Notes under the pieces: generated by a model
The model's input: only the letters and a program-made list of their open reading frames with translations
What the model was told of the DNA's origin: nothing
Database searches by the model: none
Program-made: the position numbers and the translations under genes
Shown: positions 1 through 9,545 of the stretch, piece after piece
Layout: each line of letters starts with the position of its first letter
How positions within the stretch are numbered: position 1 is the first letter of the stretch
Origin: Athripsodes cinereus
Taxonomy: Eukaryota > Arthropoda > Insecta > Trichoptera > Leptoceridae
Direction: 5' to 3'
Assembly: GCA_947579605.1 (NCBI GenBank)
Contig: OX388324.1
Span: 21,397,746-21,461,745, forward strand
DNA length: 64,000 nucleotides

Positions 1-44
1 ATAATATCTATTTCTGAATTATTTGCTGTAAAAAAATATCTATC

Positions 45-287
45 TATACCATCGCGACATATCCTACACGAAGGGTAGCTAGCTGTATTTAATAAACATG
101 CAAGCTGTCCTCTCCCTGCTAGCAAAAGATTAAGACATTCAGGATGGATGGAATATCTCATCGCTTAATTTAAGATGGAAAATCTCTTAATTTTTTCGAA
201 CACTTGCCTTTTAAAGGACACTCGAAAACTTCCGGAAAAGAATGAGAAACCAATTTATTATTTTTCAGGTGCTCTACGGCTTATTGT
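45..287 (-). repeat. RTE-tailed SINE-like repeat, near full length
   Basis: Read on the minus strand this copy starts near GCCGTAGAGCACC and ends with the tail GGGTAG...GATGGTATAG seen in many other copies in this window. Landmarks on the plus strand are AACATGCAAGCTGTCCTC, AAGACATTCAGGATGG, CTCATCGCT and GACACTCGAAAACTT. The tail matches the 3' end of the RTE-like LINE fragments listed below, so I infer a non-autonomous element copied by that LINE. No coding potential is seen. Confidence 0.75.
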
Positions 288-844
288 AAAAAAATATATT
301 CTGAATATATTTAGACAATCACTTTATTTTTGAAGATTTGGTTATTAGATCCGTAGATTCCTTGACAAAGAATAGCACTTCGTATAATTTACATATATTG
401 TCGACCGACGGTACCTGGTGGAGGTTCATGTTAAATTAAAAAAATAAATCACTTGCAATTTCACACATGCACTACACATGTACTGAATATACCTAAGTAT
501 TTTATTCTTACAAATTTAACTCTTAATTAAACTCATTTTTGTATTTTTCTAGTGTAGGTACCTACTGTAATGGCGTTATGTAAGATTCTTAAAAAAAACT
601 TTATTAATCATTTCTAATGCAATCGTGGGTAAGTTGGAAGAAATCACACCTTCGCGATAAACTCGCTTTCTGTATACTAATTGTATGATTGTACTCGTAT
701 TTAATGTACATGTATTTTTATGTCAGATTTTTTTTATCAATGAACAGTAAATAATAAAAACAAAAATGTGCCATCCGTTCCAAATGTTCCAAATTTAGTT
801 GCATGGAGATGACGATTTTCATACTTTTTAAAATAGTATGACTT
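288..844. other. AT-rich DNA, nothing recognised
   Basis: No reading frame, repeat match or RNA fold stands out. The words GTAGGTACCTAC and similar, very common in lepidopteran non-coding DNA, occur here. Confidence 0.5.
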
Positions 845-942
845 TTGAGTTTTGTGTGACCATGACCGATCATAATATGAAGACTTATCTGGTTGTACAA
901 TGCTTAGAATTGTGGATACCAATTCTACCGCCGCGTTTAAAA
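845..942 (+). repeat. 3' tail of the R4/Dong-like LINE, 5'-truncated
   Basis: It matches the sequence directly downstream of the R4/Dong-like coding remnant at 6104-6272: GTGTGACCATGACCGATCAT, then GACTTATCTGGTTGTA and GCCGCGT. Only the last ~100 bp is present. The variable 5' ends and shared 3' end of the four copies in this window are typical of LINE retrotransposition. Confidence 0.65.
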
Positions 943-1514
943 TAATATTTAGAGTAAACTCTTTTATTTGGATTATGTTTTTAGATTATAAAATTACTAA
1001 ACAATTACACAAGTCTGGCGTCTACACAGACATAAGTTATTATTAATACTACATACATAATGTTATTATTATGATAGTAATATACATATGTGTGTATTAA
1101 GTCTTATGTCATTGTTCTAAACACTTTACGAGACTTTGTTCTTAGTTCGATACGAGCATAATACCTAGTTAATATACGTGGATTAAATATGTTATGGTAC
1201 ATACCTACATAATATATATAAATAATAATATTTTCTTCTCCATTGTCTTTGGTAAAGTTTATTAAATTTTGGTATTACTCTAGAGTCTAGAGATTCCTGT
1301 CTATTACCGCTTTCCAATATATTAGTCCCAGCTTATATATAATAATATATACCTACATCGAATTCAGTTTATATGCATTACCTACTTGCATATTGTCTAT
1401 TATGTAATGCAGTAGATTCCTTTGTTAAAACATGATCGACAGATCGACATTGATATAATTATTTGTCTTGTTTTGTTTTGCGTTACTTAATATTACAACA
1501 CAAAATAGACAAAA
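943..1514. other. AT-rich DNA, nothing recognised
   Basis: Low-complexity ATAATATATA runs. I see no gene, RNA or clear repeat copy. Confidence 0.5.
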
Positions 1515-1695
1515 CATCTATTTACTGTGTCGGTGTTAAGTTGTAGAGTCCCATAACGAAATTGAAGAAAAATGTTTTCATCGACTTTATGTTCTTTATT
1601 GAGAGACAAATTTATCAATCGAACGACAATGTCCTAATAAGACAAAAGACGTCTCTTTACAAAGAAAATATAGTAGAAAAAAACATTTGTTTTTA
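1515..1695 (-). repeat. Family E hairpin repeat, degenerate (hammerhead-like)
   Basis: It starts with ACTGTGTCGGTGTTAAG, the reverse complement of the mini-ORF segment of the copy at 51413. Two decayed inverted arms follow (about 1560-1612 and 1622-1690). The right arm holds GACAATGTCC...AAGAC...AAAGACGTCTC, matching the hammerhead-like core of the 51.3-kb copy with the GAAA mutated. The mini-ORF has lost one base (ATGGGACTCTACAA). Confidence 0.6.
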
Positions 1696-1837
1696 AATAT
1701 CAATTTCATTTAGACAAGAAATCATAAAGAGTTGGATAAAACGTGACATTTGAGTTGCTCGAAATTGAAATTCTACATCGGAGGAGCTTATGTCTACTTC
1801 CGTTCCTGATATACTAATGAAATTATGAATAACGTAG

Positions 1838-2005
1838 TGGAGATGCCATTGCTGAGAATAGTGAGGATATTTGAAGAATGAGCGGATGCAAGAGGAATGT
1901 TGTGGATATTATGCATGCAAATAAGTTGAAATTATATTAATGTAGAAGAAGCGAAAGAAGTTCGTATGTAAGGATTACACGAGTGATGGAATAGTATAAT
2001 AGTGT
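1838..2005 (+). pseudogene. RTE-like LINE fragment, internally deleted
   Basis: Translation gives RMSGCKRNVVDIMHANKLK after a stop, matching RMSGCKRSVVDRMRV of the copy at 51876-52238. It then jumps to NYINVEEAKEV and a decayed TATAG tail. About 45 codons between these blocks (the WFGHVER to DHVDQIL stretch) are missing, so this is an internally deleted, multiply stopped remnant of the LINE C-terminal region. Confidence 0.7.
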
Positions 2006-2763
2006 AGAATATAATATAAAAGAATAAAAGTATCACGGTTAAATAGACATTTATGTGAAACATTAAAAGATTTATAGTTTATAACTTTACATTTAAACGA
2101 GTTTGTGATACGTTAATTGTAAACCAAATGTCTTTCATAGATATATTTAATTGGTTCATGTATTAGTTTCTATTACTAGAAGAAGACACACATATGAAGC
2201 TTTAATAGTAAATATGTTCTGAGAAATTAATATAACATTAATGAGAGAGCTTTCTTCCCATTCCCATTCATGAAAATATAGTTATGGTGATTAAAATAAT
2301 AATAACATATGAAATATCTACCCCATACATTGTATTTAGACTATTTATAGGTGAACAAAAAGCTACCCTTAACCTACCCTTTGTACAATAATTAATATTT
2401 TGTATTATCCTGTACTTTTGCATACCTACATTACCCAAATTCCATACGACATATTTTAATGTATGATTTTAAGTTTTCACGAGATTATTTATACACAATT
2501 TAATATATTTTTTCCAAGAAAAACATTTCAATTCACTCTACATATTTTATATTAGAAACACATTTGTTAATTAATTTGTTTGTGTTGAATAAGATATCTG
2601 CCCAATTCAAGTGCGCAGTAAATGGAGAGACATCAGAAATATCTTCAATAACATGTGAGATAATATGGACCTCCAATAATATGGTTAACTCAACACTGCG
2701 GTCAAAAACACACATTAGGGGAGTTAAGTACTTCTTGACATTTACATACCTACATACGTAATA
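2006..2763. other. AT-rich DNA, nothing recognised
   Basis: No coding signal that I trust. A minus-strand open frame runs from the adjoining minisatellite down to 2533, but it has no recognisable domain. Confidence 0.45.
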
Positions 2764-2945
2764 AGTTTGGTCCGTTGAGTCCCTGGTAATAATATAGGTC
2801 TTCCAATAGGTTTGGTCCGTTGAGTCCTTGGTAATAATATAGGTCTTCCAATAAGTTTGGTCCGTTGAGTCCCTGGTAATAATATAGGTCTTCCAATTAG
2901 TTTGTTCCGTTGAGGCCCTGGTAATAATATAGGTCTTCCAATATT
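2764..2945. repeat. 45-bp minisatellite, about four copies
   Basis: Units starting GGTCCGTTGAGTCCCTGG lie at 2769, 2814, 2859 and 2904 (GTTCCGTTGAGGCCCTGG in the last), a 45-bp period. Because 45 is a multiple of three, the minus strand stays open and encodes a 15-residue repeat, YWKTYIITRDSTDQT, within a 142-codon frame (2961 down to 2533). I see no promoter, signal or family match, so the protein is doubtful. Confidence 0.85.
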
Positions 2946-3861
2946 TTTTTTCGAATGTCACGTAGAATGCACGTTGACATTTGATTTAAAGTGGAAATAT
3001 CCAAGTCTTACATTTTTAACCATGTTAGCAGAAATACATATTCTATGAATGCAATCTAATATTTTTAAACAAGTAAACAGAAATACATATTCATTGAATG
3101 AATGAAATTCGTGCGAGAAATTGTAGAGTAAATCAATTTTAGTATGGAAATCAGTCAAAATCTAATATTATTTTTTAGGCTATCATGATATTACATAAAC
3201 TCTACACTCGATACCAAACAACACATTTCAAAGGGCATACTACCCGCCCTGAATGTCAATTTTTATTTAAACAGAGAGCACAACCTGAATGTTTGTTATT
3301 AAAGTTAGTTCAAAATGAATAATATACACAATTACCTTAGAAGAAAATGAGCTACAGAACTTCCTGAAGCCCTTTTTCTTTATTTTTCCTTTACAGCTAT
3401 CCGGAATATCCCCCTTCATTAATTACTATTCAGGAAATACCTACATAGCACAGATAGATGGATATAGGTTTTAGTTTTGTATAGATCTGAAACAATATGA
3501 AAGTTTACACAAAGCAATAAGAAGCTTGTTGTGAGTAGAGCTATTCTATTATGAGGCACAACTAAGTTCTTTCTATCTCAACCTATATAATAGGTACAAC
3601 ATTATTTATTATATATATGTAAGTAGTGAGCAGGCTGTTGTGTGTATGTAGTTATGTAGATACTTAAGTATAAAAGTTCTGCGCTTCTCACCTAGAAGAT
3701 AATAAAGGTAAGAGAATACAGTAGAGTTATTTGCGGACTAGTAAAATTCATTCAATGAATTTAATGCTTTATCCATATTTATCACGTGGAATCCCTGGTA
3801 AAAATAGATCTCTGTAAAAGGAATGTGTTTGCAAAACTTCACTTACAAGATACATCCCAAT
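2946..3861. other. AT-rich DNA with small local duplications
   Basis: The phrase AACAGAAATACATATTC occurs at about 3075 and a close version at about 3030, a small local duplication. Nothing else is recognised. Confidence 0.45.
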
Positions 3862-4110
3862 GTCAGCCGGTGTGGCGCGGAGGTAACGCTCTTGTCTTTG
3901 AGTCACGAGGTCCCGGGTTCGATTCCCGACCAGGGCAAAGTGAAGAATGACATTTTTCAAATTCTCCTGGGTCTGGGTGTTACATGTATGTAGGTATAAT
4001 GTATATGTGTGTAGTGCATTGTATATATGTGTATCGTCGGGTTATTACCCATAATACAAGATTCATCTGAGTTTGGGACTAGCTCGATCTGTGTGAGTTG
4101 TCTATGTATG
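3862..4110 (+). repeat. tRNA-derived SINE (lepidopteran type)
   Basis: The head is tRNA-like: an A box around TGGCGCGGAGG (3873) and a canonical B box GGGTTCGATTCCC (3914-3926). The body runs through CTGGGTCTGGGTGTT, a TATATGTGTATCGTCG stretch, ACCCATAATACAAG and GGACTAGCTCGATCTGTGTG. This body matches a SINE body I know from many lepidopteran genomes. The anticodon loop appears Lys(CTT)-like but its stem no longer pairs, so this is not a functional tRNA. Confidence 0.85.
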
Positions 4111-4147
4111 TTAAAAAAATTGTTAAATGTCTTTTTCATCGGCACAG

Positions 4148-4212
4148 ACAAGCATGTTTATTACATGCAGTTACTCTGCTGGCTACCCTACTTTTGGGAT
4201 ATGCCATAATGG
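4148..4212 (+). repeat. RTE-tailed SINE-like repeat, 3' end only
   Basis: TTTATTACATGCAG, CTGCTGGCTACCC and GGGATATGCC match the last ~65 bp of the full copy at 13625-13880. It lies about 40 bp beyond the tRNA-derived SINE. Confidence 0.6.
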
Positions 4213-4257
4213 AATGCAACGTTCCTTTTAAAAGTTACTAAATTTTCGTTTTATAAA

Positions 4258-4482
4258 CTTAGTTTAGTTTATTTTTTTATGGCTTCGGCTTGTATGAATA
4301 ATTACTTCAAATCAAATCCTTGGTTCTCGTCCAGAAAGCCACTGCACTGCCTATGAGGTTGATCTAAAGATGTCCATCCAGTCTCCTTCGTACCTTCTTC
4401 CTGGACACTGCTCCACCAGATGTTGAATTGTTTGCGACTGAGATCCACAGTCGCATTCTGGAGACTCCCTCTTATAAACGAA
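4258..4482 (-). pseudogene. LINE C-terminal fragment with zinc knuckle
   Basis: On the minus strand the frame reads PECDCGSQSQTIQHLVEQC, then a basic stretch and AVQWLSGREPRI before a stop. The C-x-C...H-x4-C spacing is the cysteine-histidine motif found after the reverse transcriptase in several insect LINE clades, usually a few dozen residues from the C-terminus. There is one internal stop (after RSTS), and an AATAAA-like word lies at the 3' side (about 4270). The clade is not determined. Confidence 0.65.
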
Positions 4483-5278
4483 AAACATATTGTGTTGTGA
4501 CTTAATGAATAAGCTGTTTTATTATGTAGTCATAAACAATTCCATAAAATATTCACGAATTTATGCAAAATATTTGAACTGTATGCAAACCTTATTATTT
4601 TCGGTATTCGTGGTTCAGTACTGTATTATTAAGATGGTTTTTTGTCCTAGTGTTCGATAAATTGACCATTTTATTTTATAGTTTAACATTTAAGTCTACT
4701 TTGAGTTTAGGAGTTAGTTTTTTTGTTAATGCTTCCCACATGTTAAAAAGTCTCTAAATCTGAAGATAAATATTTTCTCGGTTTTATCCGAGTTTTAAGA
4801 TAAAGAGTGAAATATTGTTCACTTCCACAATATGCTTCTCGGTTTGGCAAACAGTAAAAGTAAACAGTAGGTATTTCCAAATATCTATAATTTCTTAAAA
4901 TCATAAACCAATATATTTATTTTTTACCTAGGTAAATAAATCTATATATATCAAATAAGGAATAAGGCAGGGTTAGAGACTTTATTAGTCAGGAGGGATT
5001 ATTATTCTTGAATAGACACTTGCGGTAGTTTTTTCGACAAAACGGCGCAAGTTAAAAAAATGTCTGGTTATTATTGTTATTATTCATATCTCATTTATTC
5101 AACAAAACAATATTAGAATCTACATTTTGAAAACAATATAAGATTAACAATAAAATTTAAATATAACATCAAATAACAAAAAACAATAAAATATTAAAAT
5201 AAATTTACAGATAAAAATCATTCACCTTTAAATTTAAATGACGAAACAGTAGGTCCGCGATTAAACTATTTAAATATT
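4483..5278. other. AT-rich DNA, nothing recognised
   Basis: An A-rich stretch (5100-5220) and a short TTATTATTGTTATTATT run near 5065 precede the R4/Dong-like remnant. Dong elements are known to target TAA-type repeats, so this run could be the insertion site, but I cannot define a boundary. Confidence 0.4.
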
Positions 5279-6103
5279 TTGTTAGAATCTTGGGGTAGGA
5301 AGGAACTTCATGCTAGACACCTCAATGATCTCAACCAATCTTATGTTGACAAATATGCGTCAAACAGGTGGTTGACCATTGGGGAATTGTATGGGGAAAC
5401 CGAGGGTTATATGCTAGCAATTCAAGATCAGGTAATAAATACAAAAAATTATCAAAAATATATCATAAAAAATCAAAATATAATTGATGATTCGTGTAGG
5501 AAATGTCTGGCCAAACCGGAAACAATTCAACACATAGTTTCGGGTTGTTCCACTCTCGCTCAAACTGAGTATACCAATAGACATATCATGTCGCAAAAAT
5601 AATACATCAAAATTTAGCAAATAAACATAATCTTTTAAACTCACAAATAGTAATCCCTTATTTTTAATACAACCCGGAACCGGTTTTAGAAAATCAAAAT
5701 TACAGGCTCTATTATGATAAAACCATAATAACAGATAGACAAATACATCATAATAGACCCGATTTAGTATTACATGATAAACGTAATAAAATAACGTTCC
5801 TAATAGACATCGCTGTTCCAAATACACATAATATACAAACAACCGTCGCAGAAAAAATACGTAAATATACAGAACTAGCAGGAGAAATAAAAAATATTTG
5901 GCATTCTAGATCCGTTTATATAATATCTTTAGTCATGTCAGCTACAGGGGTAACTCGGAAATCTTTAATAAATAATTTACAAAAATTAGATTTACCGGCT
6001 AATTTGTATATTAAAATTCAAAAATCTATTATAATAAATACTTGTAATATTGTAAAAAAGTTTTTGAACACAGATATTTCAGGCACAATGCTGGTATTTT
6101 GAT
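5279..6103 (+). pseudogene. R4/Dong-like LINE: zinc knuckle and RLE endonuclease remnant
   Basis: The first frame (5279-5602) encodes the end of the reverse-transcriptase region and a zinc knuckle, CRKCLAKPETIQHIVSGC. A frameshift near 5597 and one stop near 5667 interrupt it. It then continues as RPDLVLHDKRNKITFLIDIA, the P-D...D signature of the restriction-like endonuclease (RLE) domain that follows the RT in R2/R4-type LINEs, with basic residues in the following KIRKYTELAGEIKNIW. It ends NTDISGTMLVF and a TGA. Only the C-terminal ~275 codons remain; the RT catalytic motifs are absent. I place it near the R4/Dong group by motif order. The low number of lesions suggests moderate age. Confidence 0.8.
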
Positions 6104-6272
6104 CCCGCGTTTTGAGCCTAATCCTTTGATATCCTGTATATCTGGATAGGTGAATTTTTCCCGGCATTAGACTGTTAAGTTTTTGTGTGACCATGACTGA
6201 TCATATGGAGACTTATCTGGTTGTATAATGCTGAGAAGTGTGGATGGCAATTCTGCCGCCGCGTAAAAAAAA
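6104..6272 (+). repeat. 3' UTR of the R4/Dong-like LINE
   Basis: It begins immediately after the RLE stop codon (CCCGCGTTTTGAGCC) and ends GCCGCGTAAAAAAAAA. Related tails, cut at different 5' points, lie at 845-942, 15888-16045 and 44150-44335. The copy at 15888-16045 extends a few bases into the coding end, which supports a common LINE origin rather than an independent SINE. Confidence 0.7.
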
Positions 6273-6512
6273 ATACAAAATGTAGAACCCCAACATTATT
6301 TGAGTTGATTCTTCCATGATGTCCTATGAAAATAGTACAATCATGGGAGATCACTTACAGAGCTACAGGGACAAAAACCTTCCAACTACCCTGGTGGACG
6401 ATAGAAGAACAGCCTTCTGCATGCTGTATTTGAGCCTGTCATCTACTCCCAGTTTTCTGAGATTGCTTGACAGACTCTTAGGTATTAAACCATCCACTGA
6501 CAACACTATAGG

Positions 6513-6550
6513 CACGATGATTGTGGTAGGTGCTCTCCACAATCATCGTG
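6513..6550. other. Perfect 14-bp hairpin
   Basis: CACGATGATTGTGG at 6513-6526 is followed by a 10-nt loop and its exact reverse complement at 6537-6550. It lies in a slightly GC-richer stretch (6316-6550) with an 89-codon frame that I do not recognise. No T-run or other sign of function follows. Confidence 0.7.
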
Positions 6551-6674
6551 TTTTGTTTGTTATTATTATTATAAAGGAATATTAAGATCTTCTTCTTCGG
6601 AAAAACATCAAGGATAAGTGTGATGGGTATATGAAAGAAAAAACAGCTAGTTTTAGTATTACTTTGAATTTAAT

Positions 6675-6835
6675 TGTTAAGTGACCAGGTTTCGACTCAA
6701 AAATTCATTTTCAAACTAATTTTTGAGGACTTTGAAGTTGAAAACTGGTCTTAACTTTAACCAACTGTGTTTTCTTCTATATAGAAATAAACATGGAGTT
6801 TTACAATATAAACGTCAACTCAATAAATAAAATAA
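6675..6835 (+). repeat. Family F hairpin repeat, decayed, with intact mini-ORF start
   Basis: ACCAGGTTTCGACTC (minus-strand hammerhead-like arm) is followed by a decayed plus-strand arm, GGACTTTGAAGTTGAAAACTGG. About 60 nt later an ATG at 6793 starts MEFYNINVNSINK, matching MEFYKINVDSIN at 26956. The hammerhead core is no longer recognisable here. Confidence 0.6.
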
Positions 6836-7110
6836 ACATTAAAATAAAATTATAAAAAACAAAATTCTAAATAAAACACTTATTTATAGTAGGTATATCT
6901 ACGGTGACTAAATGCAAAAAGTGCAATATAATAAATAAATTTGTTCCACAAATATATTTTCATTCATCAAGGAATATTATGTTGATGTTAAGTGTTTACA
7001 CAATACACAATCATGTATGTTCATAACACAGCACCCAAATAGTAAGCAACCCAAATCATTAGCTCTCCAGGGTGTAAAAACGAAACAAGAAATGAGAACT
7101 ACCCTATTTC

Positions 7111-7310
7111 TAACATATTTTAAACTACTCCAGATTAATCATTCCAATTGATCACACTCATCCATAGTCAACCTATTTGAAAAGGCATTAACTAATATGT
7201 ATGTGTATCATATACAACATACCTACCTAGTTAATACCTATTCAAATAGGTTGACTATGGCTGAGTATGATCAATTGGAATGATTAATCTAGAGTAGTTC
7301 AAAATATGTT
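7111..7310. repeat. 85-bp inverted repeat, MITE-like
   Basis: Left arm 7111-7195 (AACATATTTTAAACTACTCC...) pairs with right arm 7226-7310 (...GAGTAGTTCAAAATATGTT) with few mismatches. The 30-nt spacer contains TATGTGTATCATATAC. The ends do not match a superfamily I know. A fold-back MITE is the simplest reading. Confidence 0.75.
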
Positions 7311-7446
7311 TGACATCTAGGTACACTTCTAGTAAGTTAAAAATCCAGTTCCCGACATCCAATTGTGTCAAAAAAATCATAACATACCCTATTTCTCTTA
7401 CTAACTACATATCTTCTATTCTCTCATTTCATGAATTCATATATAC

Positions 7447-7545
7447 ATACCATCACGGAAATCCCCGCAAGTGGGGTAATCAGCGGACAAACTATTATCA
7501 ATTAACAAAATGTCCTCTTCGTAACAACAGTAATAATAATGAGAG
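7447..7545 (-). repeat. RTE-tailed SINE-like repeat, partial
   Basis: ATACCATCACGG, CCCGCAAGTGGGGTAATCAG and TGTCCTCTTCGT match the 3' portion of the family read on the minus strand. It is 5'-truncated. Confidence 0.6.
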
Positions 7546-7774
7546 GAGGTGAATGGAGAGAGTTTTAAAAGAAAGCTGAAGACGCACCTTTTTGCTGGGA
7601 GTTTCGGGTGATGAGGTCATGTAATGAGTAAACGGCGTTTTACAAATTGTCCATATATATATAAAATTTACTAATTATATATTCTTATACATTCTATTGT
7701 AGTGTTATTTTAAGCTTCTCATTTTCACGGGGTTTGTTTTGATTTTTGCATTTGATATGGGTGGGGTGAGTTTG

Positions 7775-7935
7775 TGTTATAACTGTTTACTTGCAGCTTT
7801 ACTTGTTCATCATACGCTTCGGTAATTTGCGGGACCTTGATTGGTTTGTTTTCTGGAAAAATATGACTGTTAATATTTGTTAATTTAAACTGTTTGTGTC
7901 CTTTAAGAGGAATTGTTTATTGTTTATTGTTGTTT
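7775..7935 (+). repeat. Unnamed LINE 3' end repeat (family H)
   Basis: CGGTAATTTGCGGGACCTTG, ATTGGTTTGTTT and CTGTTTGTGTCCTTTAAGA also occur, reversed, at 12545-12720 and in decayed form at 57340-57500. The other copies end in an AATAAATAAATA-type tail, which suggests a LINE 3' UTR. Confidence 0.55.
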
Positions 7936-9384
7936 ATCGTCCTTAGACCAAAATTTTTGGTACTTGGACTCGTCAATTTACAGAAGACAGGATCATACAA
8001 TAAATTATATATATATACAAAAAAAAAAAAAAAATAATACATTGTATACTAACTTCATCTCTGAATTGAATATGTGTCTTAATGTAACGTGTCAATCAAA
8101 TAGAACAGAAAAATACGACTATGTACAAAGCTGTACTGTGTTACTCAGTAATATGGATATAAAGATAAACAGTCACAAGAATGACTGAAATAACAAAGAT
8201 AAGTTAATAATAGTAATATGTAAGTAAGTAAGCAGAGAAGTGAGTGAGTAAGTGGGTAGGTAACCCTGCACTCATTAATGTAACGATCTCCATTCTTTAT
8301 GCCATTCCCCAATGTTTTTAAAGTAGACATTTAGGAAGGCTTTACGACCCAACTCATCATTGCAAATGGGACTAACTTGTACTTGAGGCTTGCTTTTTTA
8401 TCCACGATAAGAATAATATTGCATAATTCATTATTTCTTCTATAACGTTAATCTTCATTTTCTTTTATACTCTGTTTATATCTATTGTTATTGTTGTTTG
8501 GTCCGGAACTGCACGCATTACTTCTATTATTTTTGAAGAACTTCGCACACTAGTACATAAATTTGCATCAGCGACTTAAATGTTGATTCTGTAGCACTAA
8601 CTCTCACCTTCTTTCTAATATATTTTGATGCATCCCTATTAAGTAGAGTAGGTAACGAAATAACTGTTATTTTGTTGTCAGTTAGGTCCACAGTATATTG
8701 ACGCTATGGACGATTCAATTTCGACGTCATAAGAACTCCAAAATGCCTTACTTCTTTCCTGTGTTAATGGACCTTAGGAATGGTTTGCCGAAATCGCCTC
8801 GTGAGAATCTTTTGCACTATTTGAAAACTGGATGTTTCAGTAATTTTTCGTAATAAAAGCGCTCATGAAAAATCTATTGCCAAAGTTGTTGGTAGATTTG
8901 AGTATCTGATGTAAATTACGTCAAGGTGTGAAGAGGGTCTACTAACTATACATAGTAAACACATCGTGCGATGAGGTGGAAAGTTTTATAATAATTTGTT
9001 TACCCTCACTCACACTGTGACCGCCATTATGGAAAACTTTTATAAATTGTCTGTAGCTTTTGTTTTGTTGTTCTACTTTCAGAGCTTTCGCCATCATAAA
9101 AAATCTCATTAAGCTTATAGCAGTGTGTATGAGCTTCTTCTTATTATTCTTGATGAATAGGAATAACGATGCAACGGAAATTATTTTCTAAACTTTGCGT
9201 TTATTACATATTTTATGATAGTGTTTAACTCATTGTTTTAATACAAAGGTACTTGGATAGCTTACAATAAATTACTCATATTAAAATTAATGAACTATTT
9301 ACATAATTTTATTATCAATACAGGGTCTTAAGCGATAAATGCATTATGAAATTGATTATAATATATGTGATTGAATATATATTT
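7936..9384. other. AT-rich DNA with simple repeats
   Basis: A-rich run at about 8016-8036 and a GTAAGTAAG/GTGAGTGAGTAAGT simple repeat at 8218-8265. A minus-strand frame over the latter (8330-8145) is a by-product of that repeat. Nothing else is recognised. Confidence 0.5.
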
Positions 9385-9545
9385 GACGGTGGATTGGGCA
9401 GGTGGATAGAATGAAAGAGGATAGAGTGACTAAAAATATAGGTGCATGGCCGAGAGAAAGGGTGCTCGGAGACGTGGCAGCCTGTGGCTTAAATGGCTTT
9501 ATTAAACATGTAGACCAGATCTGCTAAATTCTAAGCATATTTTTA
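9385..9545 (+). pseudogene. RTE-like LINE fragment, heavily decayed
   Basis: The plus strand reads RMKEDRVTKNI...RERVLGD...FIKHVDQIC across frameshifts. This corresponds to RMDGVRLTKRVYLSEREGVR...HVDQIL of the better copy at 51876-52238. It belongs with the copy at 50880-51115, with which it shares KE(D/N)RV. It has no catalytic RT part. Confidence 0.6.

Noticed and set aside
2764..2945. CRISPR-like array
   Set aside because: Units are contiguous 45-bp tandem copies without unique spacers, in eukaryotic DNA.
3864..3936. Possible functional tRNA gene
   Set aside because: A and B boxes are good, but anticodon and acceptor stems do not pair and a SINE body follows directly.
3769..3960. Minus-strand frame ...LVGNRTRDLVTQRQER
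   Set aside because: This is the well-known chance translation of a tRNA-type SINE head (B box and flanks), not a protein.
5414..5842. 142-codon minus-strand frame rich in Y, F and L
   Set aside because: It is antisense to the clear zinc-knuckle/RLE coding remnant on the plus strand.
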